A stretch of DNA of 64,000 nt from Rhizobium bangladeshense (GTDB lineage: Bacteria > Pseudomonadota > Alphaproteobacteria > Rhizobiales > Rhizobiaceae). The notes under the pieces are model-generated. The model did not search any database. It was not told where the DNA came from and was given only the letters and a program-made list of their open reading frames with translations. The stretch is from positions 186,001 through 250,000 of the forward strand of contig NZ_LYPL01000002.1 of NCBI RefSeq assembly GCF_001662075.1, in the 5' to 3' direction. Position 1 is the stretch's first letter; every line of letters begins with the position of its first letter. Both the position numbers and the translations under genes were made by a program. Positions 1 through 7,620 of this stretch are shown here, piece after piece.

Positions 1-1
1 T

Positions 2-829
2 TTCGACGTCCCGGACGAGCCGCGTCTTGCCAGGCACGATTACGCCGAGATCCGCCGCCGCTTCCGCACGAAGCTCCTGCACAAGGGGCCGGCGCCCGAT
101 AAATACGAACCGCTGACCGCACCTGCCGACGCCGAGAAGATCTTCTACCGTTCCGGCTATGGCGGCGAGCTCGAACTGGTCGCCTGGGTGTCGAAATACA
201 AGCGCCAGCGCGCGGCCAAGCCGGCAGTGCTCTTCCTGCATGGTGGCAATGCCATGGGCATCGGCCATTGGCAGCTGATGAAGCCCTATATGGATGCCGG
301 CTATGTGGTGATGATGCCGTCGCTGCGCGGTGAAAACGGCCAGAGGGGCAATTTCTCCGGCTTTTACGACGAGGTCGATGACGTTCTCGCCGCCACCGAT
401 CGCCTGGCGCATCTGCCGGGCGTCGATCCCCAGCGCCTGTTCATCGCCGGCCACAGCATCGGCGGCACGCTGACCATGCTGACGGCGATGAGCACTCATA
501 AATTCCGCGCCGCCGCGCCGATTTCCGGCAATCCCAATGCCTTCCGCTTCTTCAGCCGCTATCCCCAGGACATTCGCTTCGACGACAGCAATGCGCATGA
601 ATTCGAGGTGCGTTCGGCGCTCTGCTACGCCCACAGCTTCAAATGCCCCATCCGGGTGGTTCACGGCACGGAGGAGGCGCATTTCAACGACCGCGCCGAC
701 CTGCTCGCCCGCCGTGCCCGCGCCGCCGGCACCCATATCGAAACCGACACCGTCGCCGGCAACCACACCTCGGCGCTGCCGGCCGAGATCGAACAGAGCA
801 TCCGCTTCTTCCACGGAGTGGCGGCCTGA
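2..829 (+). CDS. alpha/beta hydrolase (5' end outside window)
   Basis: The frame is open from base 2 without a start codon, so the gene begins upstream of the window; 275 residues are visible. The nucleophile elbow GHSIGG (Ser) follows a typical LFLHGG oxyanion strand and a DEVDDVLAATDRL helix, and a late GNHTSAL supplies the probable catalytic His. This fits serine hydrolases of the dienelactone-hydrolase/prolyl-oligopeptidase-like group. No signal peptide can be judged because the N-terminus is missing. The substrate cannot be inferred. The next gene starts about 150 bp downstream with its own ribosome-binding site and is unrelated in function. Confidence 0.8.
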   Translation, partial: FDVPDEPRLARHDYAEIRRRFRTKLLHKGPAPDKYEPLTAPADAEKIFYRSGYGGELELVAWVSKYKRQRAAKPAVLFLHGGNAMGIGHWQLMKPYMDAGYVVMMPSLRGENGQRGNFSGFYDEVDDVLAATDRLAHLPGVDPQRLFIAGHSIGGTLTMLTAMSTHKFRAAAPISGNPNAFRFFSRYPQDIRFDDSNAHEFEVRSALCYAHSFKCPIRVVHGTEEAHFNDRADLLARRARAAGTHIETDTVAGNHTSALPAEIEQSIRFFHGVAA

Positions 830-976
830 TTTTTCGGCGCGCCCATGGACCTGCAGCCAGAGGGCGGGTTCAAGCCTTCCTGATTTTTCCTTCCCGACAC
901 CAGCCTCGCGCCAGCCGCGCATGCCATCGTCGCGGCAGATATCGCTGTCTCGCCGATCGTTGATAAGGGTGGTTCG

Positions 977-1783
977 ATGAATTTTCTGCGCCGGGTCCTC
1001 CCGATTGCCGGGCTCGTGATGGGCACTGCCTCGCTCAGCGGCTGCAACATCCTCATTCCCGATGTCGCCGCCGATTCGCCCGCCCGCTTCGTCCAGGAAA
1101 CCTCACCAGTCTTCTATCAGCCGCCCGGCGTCGATCCGCGCCGGGTGCGGCCGGTCCCCGATCAGCCGGTGCCGCAGACGCGCGAGCTTTACAAGACCCA
1201 GTTCCATCAGACCTATGGCCTGCCGGTCACCAATCCGGTGCATGCGGCGATGTATGGCGAGCTGCGCGACGAGGATTTCACCCTGCCGTCGATCCCGGTC
1301 AGCCGCGTGCAGCCGCAATTCCTGCGCCAGGAGGTCGATTACCAGACGACCGAGCGTCCCGGCACCGTCGTGGTCGATACCAAGGCGCGCTTCCTTTATT
1401 TCGTCGAGGGCAACGGCAAGGCGATGCGCTATGGCGTCGGCCTCGGCCGCGACGGTTATGCCTGGTCGGGCCGCGGCGTCGTCCAGTGGAAGCAGAAATG
1501 GCCGCGCTGGACGCCGCCGGCAGAAATGGTCTCGCGCCAGCCCGATGTTCGTGCTTTTTCCGCCGAAAACGGCGGCATGAATCCGGGGCTCCAGAACCCG
1601 CTCGGCGCGCGCGCCATGTACATCTTCAAGGACGGGCAGGATACGCTCTATCGCATCCACGGCACGCCCGACTGGCAGTCGATCGGCAAGGCCACATCGT
1701 CCGGCTGCGTGCGCATGCTGAACCAGGACGTCGTCGATCTCTATGATCGCCTTCCCGCCAAGGCCGAGATCGTTGTGATGTAG
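977..1783 (+). CDS. L,D-transpeptidase, YkuD/ErfK family, lipoprotein
   Basis: 268 residues. The N-terminus is a lipoprotein signal: basic MNFLRR, a hydrophobic stretch and a lipobox LSGC with the acylated Cys near residue 23, so the enzyme should be anchored in the periplasm. The C-terminal YkuD domain carries the catalytic signature HGTPDW...SSGCVRM, with His and the nucleophilic Cys in place. Such enzymes make 3-3 peptidoglycan cross-links or attach proteins to peptidoglycan; Rhizobiales rely heavily on them for polar growth. The start follows an AAGGGTGG ribosome-binding site. It is followed by a close paralogue, so the pair arose by tandem duplication. Confidence 0.9.
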   Translation: MNFLRRVLPIAGLVMGTASLSGCNILIPDVAADSPARFVQETSPVFYQPPGVDPRRVRPVPDQPVPQTRELYKTQFHQTYGLPVTNPVHAAMYGELRDEDFTLPSIPVSRVQPQFLRQEVDYQTTERPGTVVVDTKARFLYFVEGNGKAMRYGVGLGRDGYAWSGRGVVQWKQKWPRWTPPAEMVSRQPDVRAFSAENGGMNPGLQNPLGARAMYIFKDGQDTLYRIHGTPDWQSIGKATSSGCVRMLNQDVVDLYDRLPAKAEIVVM

Positions 1784-1924
1784 CGCTGCAACAGCGCTGC
1801 CCATATCGTCCGCTCCATCAGGAACACGTCTGCGTGAAGCTATGGTTTATTTGGCGCAAGCCGATAGATTTCCTTATGTCGTCATTTCAGGATTCCCGCA
1901 TCAAAAGGAAATCAGTCCCGCGTC

Positions 1925-2659
1925 ATGAGTTCCGATAGACATCTTTCCCGCCGTAGCTTTCTTTCCCTTTCGGCTCTGACCGCAGCCTCCGCGCTCACCG
2001 GCTGCGCCTCCTCCGCCAACACCGTGACATCGGGCGACACCTCGATCATCTACCGTTCGCCCATGCGCCTGTTCCGGTCGCCGGGAGCCTCCAGCGTGCC
2101 GAGTGGGCCCGAGCTTGCCGTCATGTACGGCCCGGTCGAGGACGGCGGTTTCCTCATTCCCGCCGTTCCCTATGAGGAGATCGATCCGCGCTACTATCGC
2201 CAGCGCGTCGTCGATCCCACCGGCCAGCCGCCCGGCACCATCGTCGTCGATACGCCGTCGCGCTTCCTCTATCTCGTCCAGGCCGATGGCATGGCGATGC
2301 GTTACGGCGTCGGCATCGGCCGCGAAGGATTTGCCTGGCAGGGATCGGGCGTCATTCAATGGCGTCAGAAATGGCCGCGCTGGAAGCCGCCGAACGAAAT
2401 GGTCGCCCGCCAGCCGGAACTCGTCAAATATTCGATCGAAAACGGCGGCATGGAGCCCGGCCTGAAGAACCCGCTCGGCGCCCGCGCGCTCTATATCTTC
2501 TCGAACGGCGAGGACACGCTCTACCGCCTGCACGGCAATCCCGACTGGCGCTCGATCGGCAAAGCCGTCTCCTCGGGCTGTGTCCGATTGCTGAACCAGG
2601 ATATCATCGATCTCTACGACCGCGTTCCGACGAAGGCGCCGATTGTCGTCTGGCAATGA
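1925..2659 (+). CDS. L,D-transpeptidase, YkuD/ErfK family, Tat-type lipoprotein
   Basis: 244 residues and clearly paralogous to the preceding gene: both share the GTIVVDT, RYGVG and KWPRW...PP stretches and the HGNPDW...SSGCVRLLNQD active site with catalytic Cys. The signal differs: SRRSFLSLSALTAASALTGC combines a twin-arginine motif with a lipobox, suggesting folded export through Tat followed by lipidation. The ribosome-binding site is weak (AAGGAAA lies about 16 bases upstream of ATG), so a different start is possible, but the Tat motif would be lost with later Met codons. It is monocistronic or co-transcribed with the first paralogue across a 141-bp gap. Confidence 0.88.
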   Translation: MSSDRHLSRRSFLSLSALTAASALTGCASSANTVTSGDTSIIYRSPMRLFRSPGASSVPSGPELAVMYGPVEDGGFLIPAVPYEEIDPRYYRQRVVDPTGQPPGTIVVDTPSRFLYLVQADGMAMRYGVGIGREGFAWQGSGVIQWRQKWPRWKPPNEMVARQPELVKYSIENGGMEPGLKNPLGARALYIFSNGEDTLYRLHGNPDWRSIGKAVSSGCVRLLNQDIIDLYDRVPTKAPIVVWQ

Positions 2660-2906
2660 TGCCGCCGGGGCGGCCGCCGGCCGGCCGCCTCTGCCTCTCT
2701 TCCGCCTGGCAATTCCCCGCTCGGAAAAGTTTTATTTCTGATTTAGCATTGCTTAATTCGATAAAAGGCCTACATGGTGCCTATCGAATTTTGCTTGTGA
2801 CCTTTGTCCATGCGCCCAGAGCGCTTCGTCAGATCTCGTCTCAACATCGATATTTGCCCGCGGACATCCTTCCCGGGCGCACACAAACGGTTGAAAGGAG
2901 ATCGTT

Positions 2907-3116
2907 ATGAATTCAGGCGTCGTCAAGTGGTTCAATGGTACCAAGGGTTTCGGCTTCATCCAGCCCGATGATGGTTCCACGGACGTTTTCGTCCACATTT
3001 CGGCAGTCGAACGCGCCGGCATGCGCGAACTGACCGAAGGGCAGAAGGTCCGTTACGACCTCGTTCGCGACAAGCGCTCGGGCAAGAACGCGGCCGACAA
3101 CCTTCAGGCCGCATGA
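2907..3116 (+). CDS. cold-shock protein, CspA family
   Basis: 69 residues, a single cold-shock OB domain with RNP1 KGFGFI (residues about 13-18) and RNP2 VFVHISAV. These proteins bind single-stranded RNA or DNA and act as RNA chaperones in the cytoplasm. The start is preceded by a strong GAAAGGAG site. The 5' region is AT-rich around 2725-2765 and then has about 140 bases without an ORF, including a GCCCG...CGGGC hairpin near 2857-2880, compatible with the long structured leaders typical of csp mRNAs; that is inference. A repeat element and an intrinsic terminator follow downstream. Confidence 0.95.
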   Translation: MNSGVVKWFNGTKGFGFIQPDDGSTDVFVHISAVERAGMRELTEGQKVRYDLVRDKRSGKNAADNLQAA

Positions 3117-3129
3117 TTTGTCATTCGCC

Positions 3130-3174
3130 CTACAGCGCCGCGCGTCTTTTTAAGACGGGCAAAGGACGCTGTAG
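3130..3174. repeat. rhizobial palindromic intergenic element (CTACAGCGCC type)
   Basis: CTACAGCG at 3130-3137 pairs with CGCTGTAG at 3167-3174, and an inner CGTCTT/AAGACG stem gives a long interrupted hairpin. A related element of the same design occurs at 52289-52326. It sits just after the cold-shock gene and may stabilise or end its transcript. Confidence 0.7.
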
Positions 3175-3186
3175 CACTTTGGCTGG

Positions 3187-3233
3187 CCACGGATGTGACA
3201 GCGAGCTGACCACGGATGTACTGGCAGCGAGCT
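3187..3233 (+). repeat. short imperfect direct repeat
   Basis: CCACGGATGT occurs at 3187-3196 and 3210-3219, each followed within a few bases by AGCGAGCT (3200-3207 and 3226-3233). The unit is about 23-26 bp. Function is unknown; it could be a remnant of a mobile element end or a protein-binding array. Confidence 0.5.
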
Positions 3234-3271
3234 TACCAAACCGGCAGCGGAAGGGCTGAGTGACGGGAAGA

Positions 3272-3296
3272 GGTCGGGTCCGCGCCCGGCCTTTTT
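3272..3296 (+). terminator. intrinsic terminator
   Basis: A seven-pair stem GGTCGGG/CCCGGCC (3272-3278 with 3285-3291, one T-G wobble) and loop TCCGCG are followed directly by TTTTT (3292-3296). It would end the transcript of the cold-shock gene about 155 bases after its stop. Confidence 0.75.
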
Positions 3297-3351
3297 GCTT
3301 TGGTCGCGGTCTTAGACCATTTGAACAGCCGAAGAGTTGAGGGACACTGCA

Positions 3352-3636
3352 ATGGGCAGGCCAAACTACAAAGTCGGCGACACGATAGTGCTGAAATCCG
3401 GCCTCACGCGCACCGCGAAAGCCGAGAAGCGATGCCGGATCGCCAGCATTCTGCCCAACGACCACGGGCATGTGCAGTATCGCGTCCGGTTTGACGCCGA
3501 GAATTTCGAACGCCGCATCACCGAGGCCGACATCGATACCGGGAAATCACCATGCGAGGCGTCCGCCGAGGCGGTGGCCAAGTCGGACGGCGCCGGGTCC
3601 TGGCTGAAACTTTCGAGCATCAGGATCGGAAAATAG
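3352..3636 (+). CDS. small hypothetical protein
   Basis: 94 residues, beginning MGRPNYKVGDTIVLKSG. ATG at 3352 is preferred over an upstream in-frame TTG at 3337 because GAGGG sits eight bases ahead of it. The first 65 residues resemble a small beta-barrel with a VGDTIVL strand and a QYRVRFD strand, as in proteins with an SH3- or KOW-like fold; this is only a visual impression. No signal peptide or membrane segment. The gene lies 54 bp before rpsU on the same strand and could be co-transcribed with it. No function is assigned. Confidence 0.65.
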   Translation: MGRPNYKVGDTIVLKSGLTRTAKAEKRCRIASILPNDHGHVQYRVRFDAENFERRITEADIDTGKSPCEASAEAVAKSDGAGSWLKLSSIRIGK

Positions 3637-3690
3637 CCCCGCGTTTTATTATGGACAGTGCGGCGTCGCCGCCGAAGAAAGGATATCAAC

Positions 3691-3927
3691 TTGCAGGTAC
3701 TCGTCAGGGATAACAATGTCGATCAGGCACTGCGCGTGCTCAAGAAAAAGATGCAGCGGGAAGGTCTGTTTCGGGAAATGAAAGCGCGAAGCGCCTTCGA
3801 GAAGCCCTCCGAGAAACGCGCCCGCGAAAAAGCCGAAGCCATTCGCCGCCAGCGCAAGCTTGCCCGCAAGAAGCTGCAGCGTGAAGGCCTGCTGCCGGCG
3901 CCGAAGAAGGTTCTTCGCGCCCGCTGA
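3691..3927 (+). CDS. rpsU: 30S ribosomal protein S21
   Basis: 78 residues starting (M)[24 protein letters not shown], the canonical alphaproteobacterial S21 N-terminus, and ending in the usual Lys/Arg-rich helix [21 protein letters not shown]21 joins the small subunit late and helps mRNA base-pair with 16S rRNA. The start is taken as TTG at 3691, because that gives the family N-terminus and an AGAAAGGA site lies eight bases upstream; the longer Arg-rich extension from 3658 is not part of the family. The divergent C-terminal half suggests one of two or more S21 paralogues, as is common in rhizobia. Confidence 0.9.
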   Translation: MQVLVRDNNVDQALRVLKKKMQREGLFREMKARSAFEKPSEKRAREKAEAIRRQRKLARKKLQREGLLPAPKKVLRAR

Positions 3928-4004
3928 TCCCCCGGCCGCGGCATCGCGGCTCTTGCGCTGCGGAGCCACGGCTCAAACACCGTCGTTACCTGGGAAAGGG
4001 GCAC

Positions 4005-4235
4005 ATGACCGCCACCAAGGGAGAATTCTTCAATCCCGCCAAGCTGTCGCCTCGCGACAAGGCGGAAGCGACCGATCACACGGCGCGCGCCATCATCGCG
4101 GCCGAGGCCTCGGCCCGCGACAAGAAGACGGAAAAGCTGAAGGCGTTGCGCCTGCAGCAGGCGGCCGCGGCGGAAGCGGAAGCTGCGCCGGCAAAGAAGC
4201 GCCGGCCGTCGGCCAAACCCGCTCAGCGGCCTTGA
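4005..4235 (+). CDS. small Lys/Ala-rich hypothetical protein
   Basis: 76 residues, MTATKGEFFNPAKLSPRDKAEATDHTARAIIAAEASARDKKTEKLKALR followed by an Ala/Glu/Lys-rich tail. The start has a GGGAAAGGGG site. The central part should be one long amphipathic helix and the tail is basic and disordered. No catalytic motif, membrane segment or signal is visible. It follows rpsU by 77 bp on the same strand and may share its transcript. The function is unknown. Confidence 0.7.
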   Translation: MTATKGEFFNPAKLSPRDKAEATDHTARAIIAAEASARDKKTEKLKALRLQQAAAAEAEAAPAKKRRPSAKPAQRP

Positions 4236-4267
4236 TCCCTCCCAGCAGGGGTCGTCAAAGCCTGTCG

Positions 4268-4291
4268 CGCAAAACTGTGCGCGGTTTTGCG
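4268..4291. repeat. short palindromic repeat
   Basis: CGCAAAAC at 4268-4275 and GTTTTGCG at 4284-4291 form an eight-pair hairpin between convergent genes. It resembles the GAAA...TTTC core of the other rhizobial palindromes at 4858 and 57933 and could act as a bidirectional transcript end. Confidence 0.5.
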
Positions 4292-4365
4292 GCAATGACA
4301 TGCGGGAAAATAAAGAGCTAAAGCGCAGGGAGCGAACCTAAAAGATCGCGATGCGCTTAGAGTCG

Positions 4366-4842
4366 TCAGCCGCCGGCGCCGGCCCGGCCGAGATTGGCCC
4401 GCAGCCGATGCAGCATGTCGCGCATCTCACCCAGTTCCTCCAGCGTGCAGCCGGCGGCTTGTCCGATCGCCGTCATGATCGTATCGACCTCGGTCTTCAT
4501 CGCCTGGCCCTTCGGGGTCAGCGACACGATCACCTGGCGCTCGTCGCGCAGGTCGCGGATGCGCTTGATCAGCCCGCCCTGTTCCAGTCGCTTCAACAAT
4601 GGCGACAGCGTGCCGGAATCGAGGTCCAGCTGCTCGCCGATCGTCTTCACCGGCAGCTCGCTGCGCTCCCACAGCACCAGCATCACCAGATATTGCGGAT
4701 AGGTGAGGCCGACCCTGTCGAGGATCGGCTTGTAGGCGCGGGTAAAGGCATGCGCCGTCGCATAGACCGCGAAGCACAGCTGCTTTTCCAGCCGCTTCTC
4801 CTCCTCCGGTATCTCCATCGTCTTTGCCGTTTGCGCTTTCAT
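4366..4842 (-). CDS. ohrR: MarR-family organic hydroperoxide sensor
   Basis: 158 residues from MKAQTAKTMEIPEEEKRLEKQLCFAVY. The single Cys in QLCFAVYA (about residue 23) is at the reactive position of OhrR repressors, and the winged-helix region (TLSPLLKRLEQGGLIKR...DERQV) is canonical. OhrR represses ohr until the Cys is oxidised by organic peroxides. It is divergent from ohr, with an OhrR-type operator between them. In-frame Met codons at 4851 and 4899 are alternative starts; none has a strong ribosome-binding site, and the 4899 start would lie inside a repeat element, so it is unlikely. Confidence 0.9.
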   Translation of the reverse strand: MKAQTAKTMEIPEEEKRLEKQLCFAVYATAHAFTRAYKPILDRVGLTYPQYLVMLVLWERSELPVKTIGEQLDLDSGTLSPLLKRLEQGGLIKRIRDLRDERQVIVSLTPKGQAMKTEVDTIMTAIGQAAGCTLEELGEMRDMLHRLRANLGRAGAGG

Positions 4843-4857
4843 ATCCACCATCCCAGA

Positions 4858-4901
4858 GCATGATGCCGAAACGTGTGAGCGGTTTTCGGACGACATCATG
4901 C
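4858..4901. repeat. rhizobial palindromic element (GCATGATG...CATCATGC)
   Basis: GCATGATG at 4858 pairs with CATCATGC ending at 4901, and an inner CGAAA/TTTCG stem fills the arms. The same design recurs at 7021-7066. Here it lies immediately upstream of the ohrR start, so it is part of the ohrR leader and may affect its expression. Confidence 0.75.
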
Positions 4902-5023
4902 GCTCACTTTTACATGGAGCAGGATTCAGATTTTAGGCCGAGCCGGCCTAAAATCGTCCTGCCCTAAGGCTGCGATTGTCTTCCTTTCGACGTCGAAATG
5001 CAATTTGCAAAATTCACTTGCGT

Positions 5024-5036
5024 ACAATTTAATTGT
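5024..5036. promoter_or_regulatory. OhrR operator
   Basis: ACAATTTAATTGT (5024-5036) is a perfect inverted repeat around a central T, preceded by T, matching the known OhrR box core TACAATT-AATTGT. It lies 52 bp before the ohr start in the ohrR-ohr divergent region. A second AT-rich palindrome TTTGCAAA is at 5004-5011. Confidence 0.85.
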
Positions 5037-5087
5037 GCGATAGTTAAAAACCAACCCCGATCGAAGGGCCAACCAAAGGAGATTGTC

Positions 5088-5510
5088 ATGCCTATTCTCT
5101 ATACGACCCAAGCCTCTGCCACGGGCGGCCGCGCCGGCCGCGCTGTTTCCGATAACGGCGTCCTGGACGTGACGCTGACCGTTCCCAAGGAGCTCGGTGG
5201 CGACGGTGCGACCGGCACCAATCCCGAACAGCTTTTCGCCGCCGGCTATTCCGCCTGCTTCCTCGGTGCCCTGAAATTTGTCGCGGGCCAGCAGAAGGTC
5301 AAGATTCCGGAGGAGACGACGGTCTCCGCCAAGGTCGGCATCGGCCCGCGCGAAGACGGCACCGGCTTCGGCATCGACGTGGCGCTGACCGTCAACATCC
5401 CCGGCCTCGATCGTGAAACCGCCGAAAAGCTCGCCGCCGCCGCCCACATCGTCTGCCCCTACAGCCACGCCATGCGCACCTCGACCGAAGTTCCGGTCAC
5501 GGTCGCTTGA
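5088..5510 (+). CDS. ohr: organic hydroperoxide resistance protein
   Basis: 140 residues, MPILYTTQASATGGR..., full Ohr length. The two redox cysteines are present: GYSACFLGALKF (Cys57, peroxidatic) and HIVCPYSHAMR (Cys123, resolving). Ohr reduces organic and lipid hydroperoxides in the cytoplasm using lipoyl-dependent thiols. ATG at 5088 has AAAGGAG eight bases upstream; the longer frame is rejected because it would overlap the operator. Regulated by the divergent OhrR through the operator at 5024-5036. Confidence 0.95.
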   Translation: MPILYTTQASATGGRAGRAVSDNGVLDVTLTVPKELGGDGATGTNPEQLFAAGYSACFLGALKFVAGQQKVKIPEETTVSAKVGIGPREDGTGFGIDVALTVNIPGLDRETAEKLAAAAHIVCPYSHAMRTSTEVPVTVA

Positions 5511-5533
5511 TCGGAGCGATTCAGCGAAAGTGG

Positions 5534-5672
5534 CTGCCCTCACCCTAGCCCTCTCCCCGCTCGCGGGGAGAGGGGACGTGCCCAACGAGAGGTGAGCGCG
5601 GACGGAGAGGTCGCTGCATATCCCTTCTCCCCGCTTGCGGGGAGAAGGTGCCGGCAGGCGGATGAGGGGCAG
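5534..5672. repeat. RIME-like mosaic repeat
   Basis: Two hairpins CTCTCCCCG-CTCG-CGGGGAGAG (about 5550-5572) and CTTCTCCCCG-CTTG-CGGGGAGAAG (about 5623-5648) sit inside a longer sequence beginning CCCTCACCCTAGCC and ending near GGATGAGGGG. The same modules recur at 8427-8605, 12410-12545 and 41400-41455. These are typical Rhizobium intergenic mosaic elements between convergent genes. Confidence 0.8.
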
Positions 5673-5678
5673 GTCGCC

Positions 5679-6206
5679 CTATGCGCCCGTCGGTCGTCCA
5701 CTTTGACGCGGCCGGCGCGACGTCTCAGCCGGTTTCGGCGCTTCCACCATTACCCCCGACAGCGCCTGCAGATCCTGCCGCAGCCGCGTAACGCCGCCGC
5801 CCGGCAGTCCGTCGTCGAGGGCCGCATGCGTGCTTTCCCAAATCGGCAACGCCTTTGCCAATACCGCCTTGCCTTCGCCGGTGAGCATGAGCAGGCGGCC
5901 GCGCCGGTCCCTCGGATTTTCCATCACGCTCACCCAGCCCTTGCGCTGCAAGGGCTTCAGGGCCGCCGTCAGCGTCGTCTGGTCCATGGCGAGCAGGGCT
6001 GCGACCGGCCCCATCGGCGGCGGCTCCGGCCGGTTCAGCGACATCATCAGTGAAAACTGCCCGTTGGTCAGCCCCGCCGGCCGCAGCGCGTCGTCGAACA
6101 GCCGCGCAAGTGCGCGCGCCGCCCGCTGTACATGCAGGCAGAGGCAGGTGTCGCGCACCAGCAACGTCGTGGAAAACGGAATCTCGATCGAATTTGACAT
6201 GGCCAT
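5679..6206 (-). CDS. MarR-family transcriptional regulator
   Basis: 175 residues with a MarR winged helix: LRPAGLTNGQFSLMMSLNR, the recognition region MDQTTLTAALKPLQRKGWVSV, and wing ENPRDRRGRLLMLT. The C-terminus is extended by a basic Pro/Arg-rich tail. Two cysteines (DTCLCLHVQRAARAL) in the N-terminal dimerisation helix could be redox-active; this is inference. It is divergent from the DUF899-DUF1579-VOC genes, which it probably controls through the palindrome at 6213-6222. The first and third codons are both Met; neither has a clear Shine-Dalgarno sequence, suggesting a leaderless or short-leader mRNA. Confidence 0.88.
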   Translation of the reverse strand: MAMSNSIEIPFSTTLLVRDTCLCLHVQRAARALARLFDDALRPAGLTNGQFSLMMSLNRPEPPPMGPVAALLAMDQTTLTAALKPLQRKGWVSVMENPRDRRGRLLMLTGEGKAVLAKALPIWESTHAALDDGLPGGGVTRLRQDLQALSGVMVEAPKPAETSRRPRQSGRPTGA

Positions 6207-6212
6207 TTTATA

Positions 6213-6222
6213 TTGATATCAA
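6213..6222. promoter_or_regulatory. candidate MarR operator
   Basis: TTGATATCAA is a perfect 10-bp palindrome, flanked by TATA at 6209-6212 and 6226-6229, seven bases from the MarR start and 64 bp before the divergent gene. Position and symmetry fit an autoregulatory MarR site. Confidence 0.55.
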
Positions 6223-6285
6223 GCTTTATAGTCAAGGAGAAGGAGATGGGCCGGCTCGCCGGCGACGCCGGAGGAGGGCGCATCC

Positions 6286-7014
6286 ATGCAGAACGAAGTT
6301 GTTTCCCGCGAGCAATGGCTGGAGGCTCGCCGCGCCCTGCTCTCGAAGGAAAAGGAGGCGACGAAGCTGCGTGACAGTGTCAACGCCGCCCGAATGGCGC
6401 TGCCCTGGGTGAAGGTCGACAAGGATTACGTCTTCGATACGCCCGAGGGAAAGAAGTCGCTCGCCGATCTCTTCGACGGCCGCAGCCAACTGCTGATCTA
6501 TCATTTCATGCTCGGGCCGGATTGGGAGGCTGGCTGCCCCGGCTGCTCGTTCCTCGCCGATCACGTCGACGGCGCCCTGCCGCATCTCAATCATCATGAC
6601 GTCACCTGGGTCGCCGTCTCGCGCGCGCCGCTTGAGAAGATCGCCGCCTATAAAAGGCGGATGGGCTGGAAGTTTCCCTGGGTCTCGTCCTTCGGCAGCG
6701 ATTTCAATTTCGATTATCACGTTTCTTTCAGCCCCGAGGACCTTGCCAAAGACAAGGTCTTCTACAATTTCACTGCTATTGAGCCGGCCGAGGCCCATGA
6801 CGAACTGCCGGGCCTCAGCGCCTTCTACCGCAACGACAAGGGCGAGGTCTTCCATACCTATTCGAGTTATGCCCGCGGGCCGGAGGAACTGATCGGCACT
6901 TTGATGATCCTCGACCGCGCGCCGAAGGGCCGCAACGAGCAGGGCACGATGAATTTCGTGCGCCGCCATGACGAATATGAGGATGCTCAAACCGCGCCAT
7001 CCTGCTGTCACTGA
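6286..7014 (+). CDS. DUF899 thioredoxin-like protein
   Basis: 242 residues. The family hallmarks are visible: SREQWLEARRALLSKEKEATK at the start, LPWVKVDKDYVFDTPEGK, the active-site-like HFMLGPDWEAGCPGCSFLAD with a CPGC pair, and VSRAPLEKIAAYKRRMGWKFPWVSS. The fold is thioredoxin-like and the CPGC motif is equivalent to CxxC, but the biochemical role of the family is not established. The protein ends SCCH. It is divergent from a MarR gene and 91 bp ahead of a DUF1579 gene, with a palindromic repeat in between. Cytoplasmic, without a signal. Confidence 0.85.
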   Translation: MQNEVVSREQWLEARRALLSKEKEATKLRDSVNAARMALPWVKVDKDYVFDTPEGKKSLADLFDGRSQLLIYHFMLGPDWEAGCPGCSFLADHVDGALPHLNHHDVTWVAVSRAPLEKIAAYKRRMGWKFPWVSSFGSDFNFDYHVSFSPEDLAKDKVFYNFTAIEPAEAHDELPGLSAFYRNDKGEVFHTYSSYARGPEELIGTLMILDRAPKGRNEQGTMNFVRRHDEYEDAQTAPSCCH

Positions 7015-7020
7015 GCAGGC

Positions 7021-7066
7021 ACATGATGCCGAAATCCGTGGGGCGGTTTCCGGACGACGCCATGCT
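7021..7066. repeat. rhizobial palindromic element (CATGATG type)
   Basis: CATGATGCCGAAA at its left edge and CGGACGACGCCATG at its right edge make it a diverged copy of the element at 4858-4901. It lies between the DUF899 and DUF1579 genes, within what would be one transcript. Confidence 0.65.
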
Positions 7067-7105
7067 CTAAGAACAGGCGTCGCCATCACCTGAAGGGAGA
7101 AGAGG

Positions 7106-7573
7106 ATGATGAAGACGGCTGAAGTGCTGAAGGAACATTCCTTCCTGGAACGACTGGTCGGCGACTGGAGCGTCACCGCACCCGAGATGGGCGGCGGCGA
7201 CGACTGGACGGAGACCGTCCGCTCGCTGCACGGAATCTGGTTCGTCGCCGAAGGACACGGCCGCATGCCCGACGGTAAACAGGCCACCACGATCCTGACG
7301 CTCGGCTACAATGCCGAAAAGGGCAAGTATGTCGGCAGCTGGATCGGCTCGATGATGGACTTCATGTGGGTCTATGAAGGCGAGGTCGATGCCTCCGGCA
7401 ACGTGCTCGACCTCTATACGACGGGACCCGACTTCAATGGCGAGGGTCTGGCCGATTACCGCGAGCAGATCACCTTCATCAACCCCGATCACCGCACCTT
7501 CACCTCCAGCGCCAAACAGGACGACGGCTCCTGGAAGCAGTTCATGGAAGCGCATTACACCCGCAAGATCTGA
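7106..7573 (+). CDS. DUF1579-family protein
   Basis: 155 residues, EHSFLERLVGDWSVTAPEMG..., with the strand-rich pattern GIWFVAEGHGRMPDG, TLGYNAEKGKYVGSWIGSMMDFMWVYEGEVD and a terminal KQFMEAHYTRKI, as in DUF1579 lipocalin-like beta-barrels. The biochemical role of the family is unknown. A GGGAGAAGAGG site precedes the ATG ATG start. It forms a gene group with the DUF899 gene upstream and the VOC protein 47 bp downstream; these families commonly occur together in proteobacterial clusters. Confidence 0.8.
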   Translation: MMKTAEVLKEHSFLERLVGDWSVTAPEMGGGDDWTETVRSLHGIWFVAEGHGRMPDGKQATTILTLGYNAEKGKYVGSWIGSMMDFMWVYEGEVDASGNVLDLYTTGPDFNGEGLADYREQITFINPDHRTFTSSAKQDDGSWKQFMEAHYTRKI

Positions 7574-7620
7574 CAACCACGGCGCCGCAAACAGGCCAAA
7601 GGCGTCGGAAGAGGGAGAGA

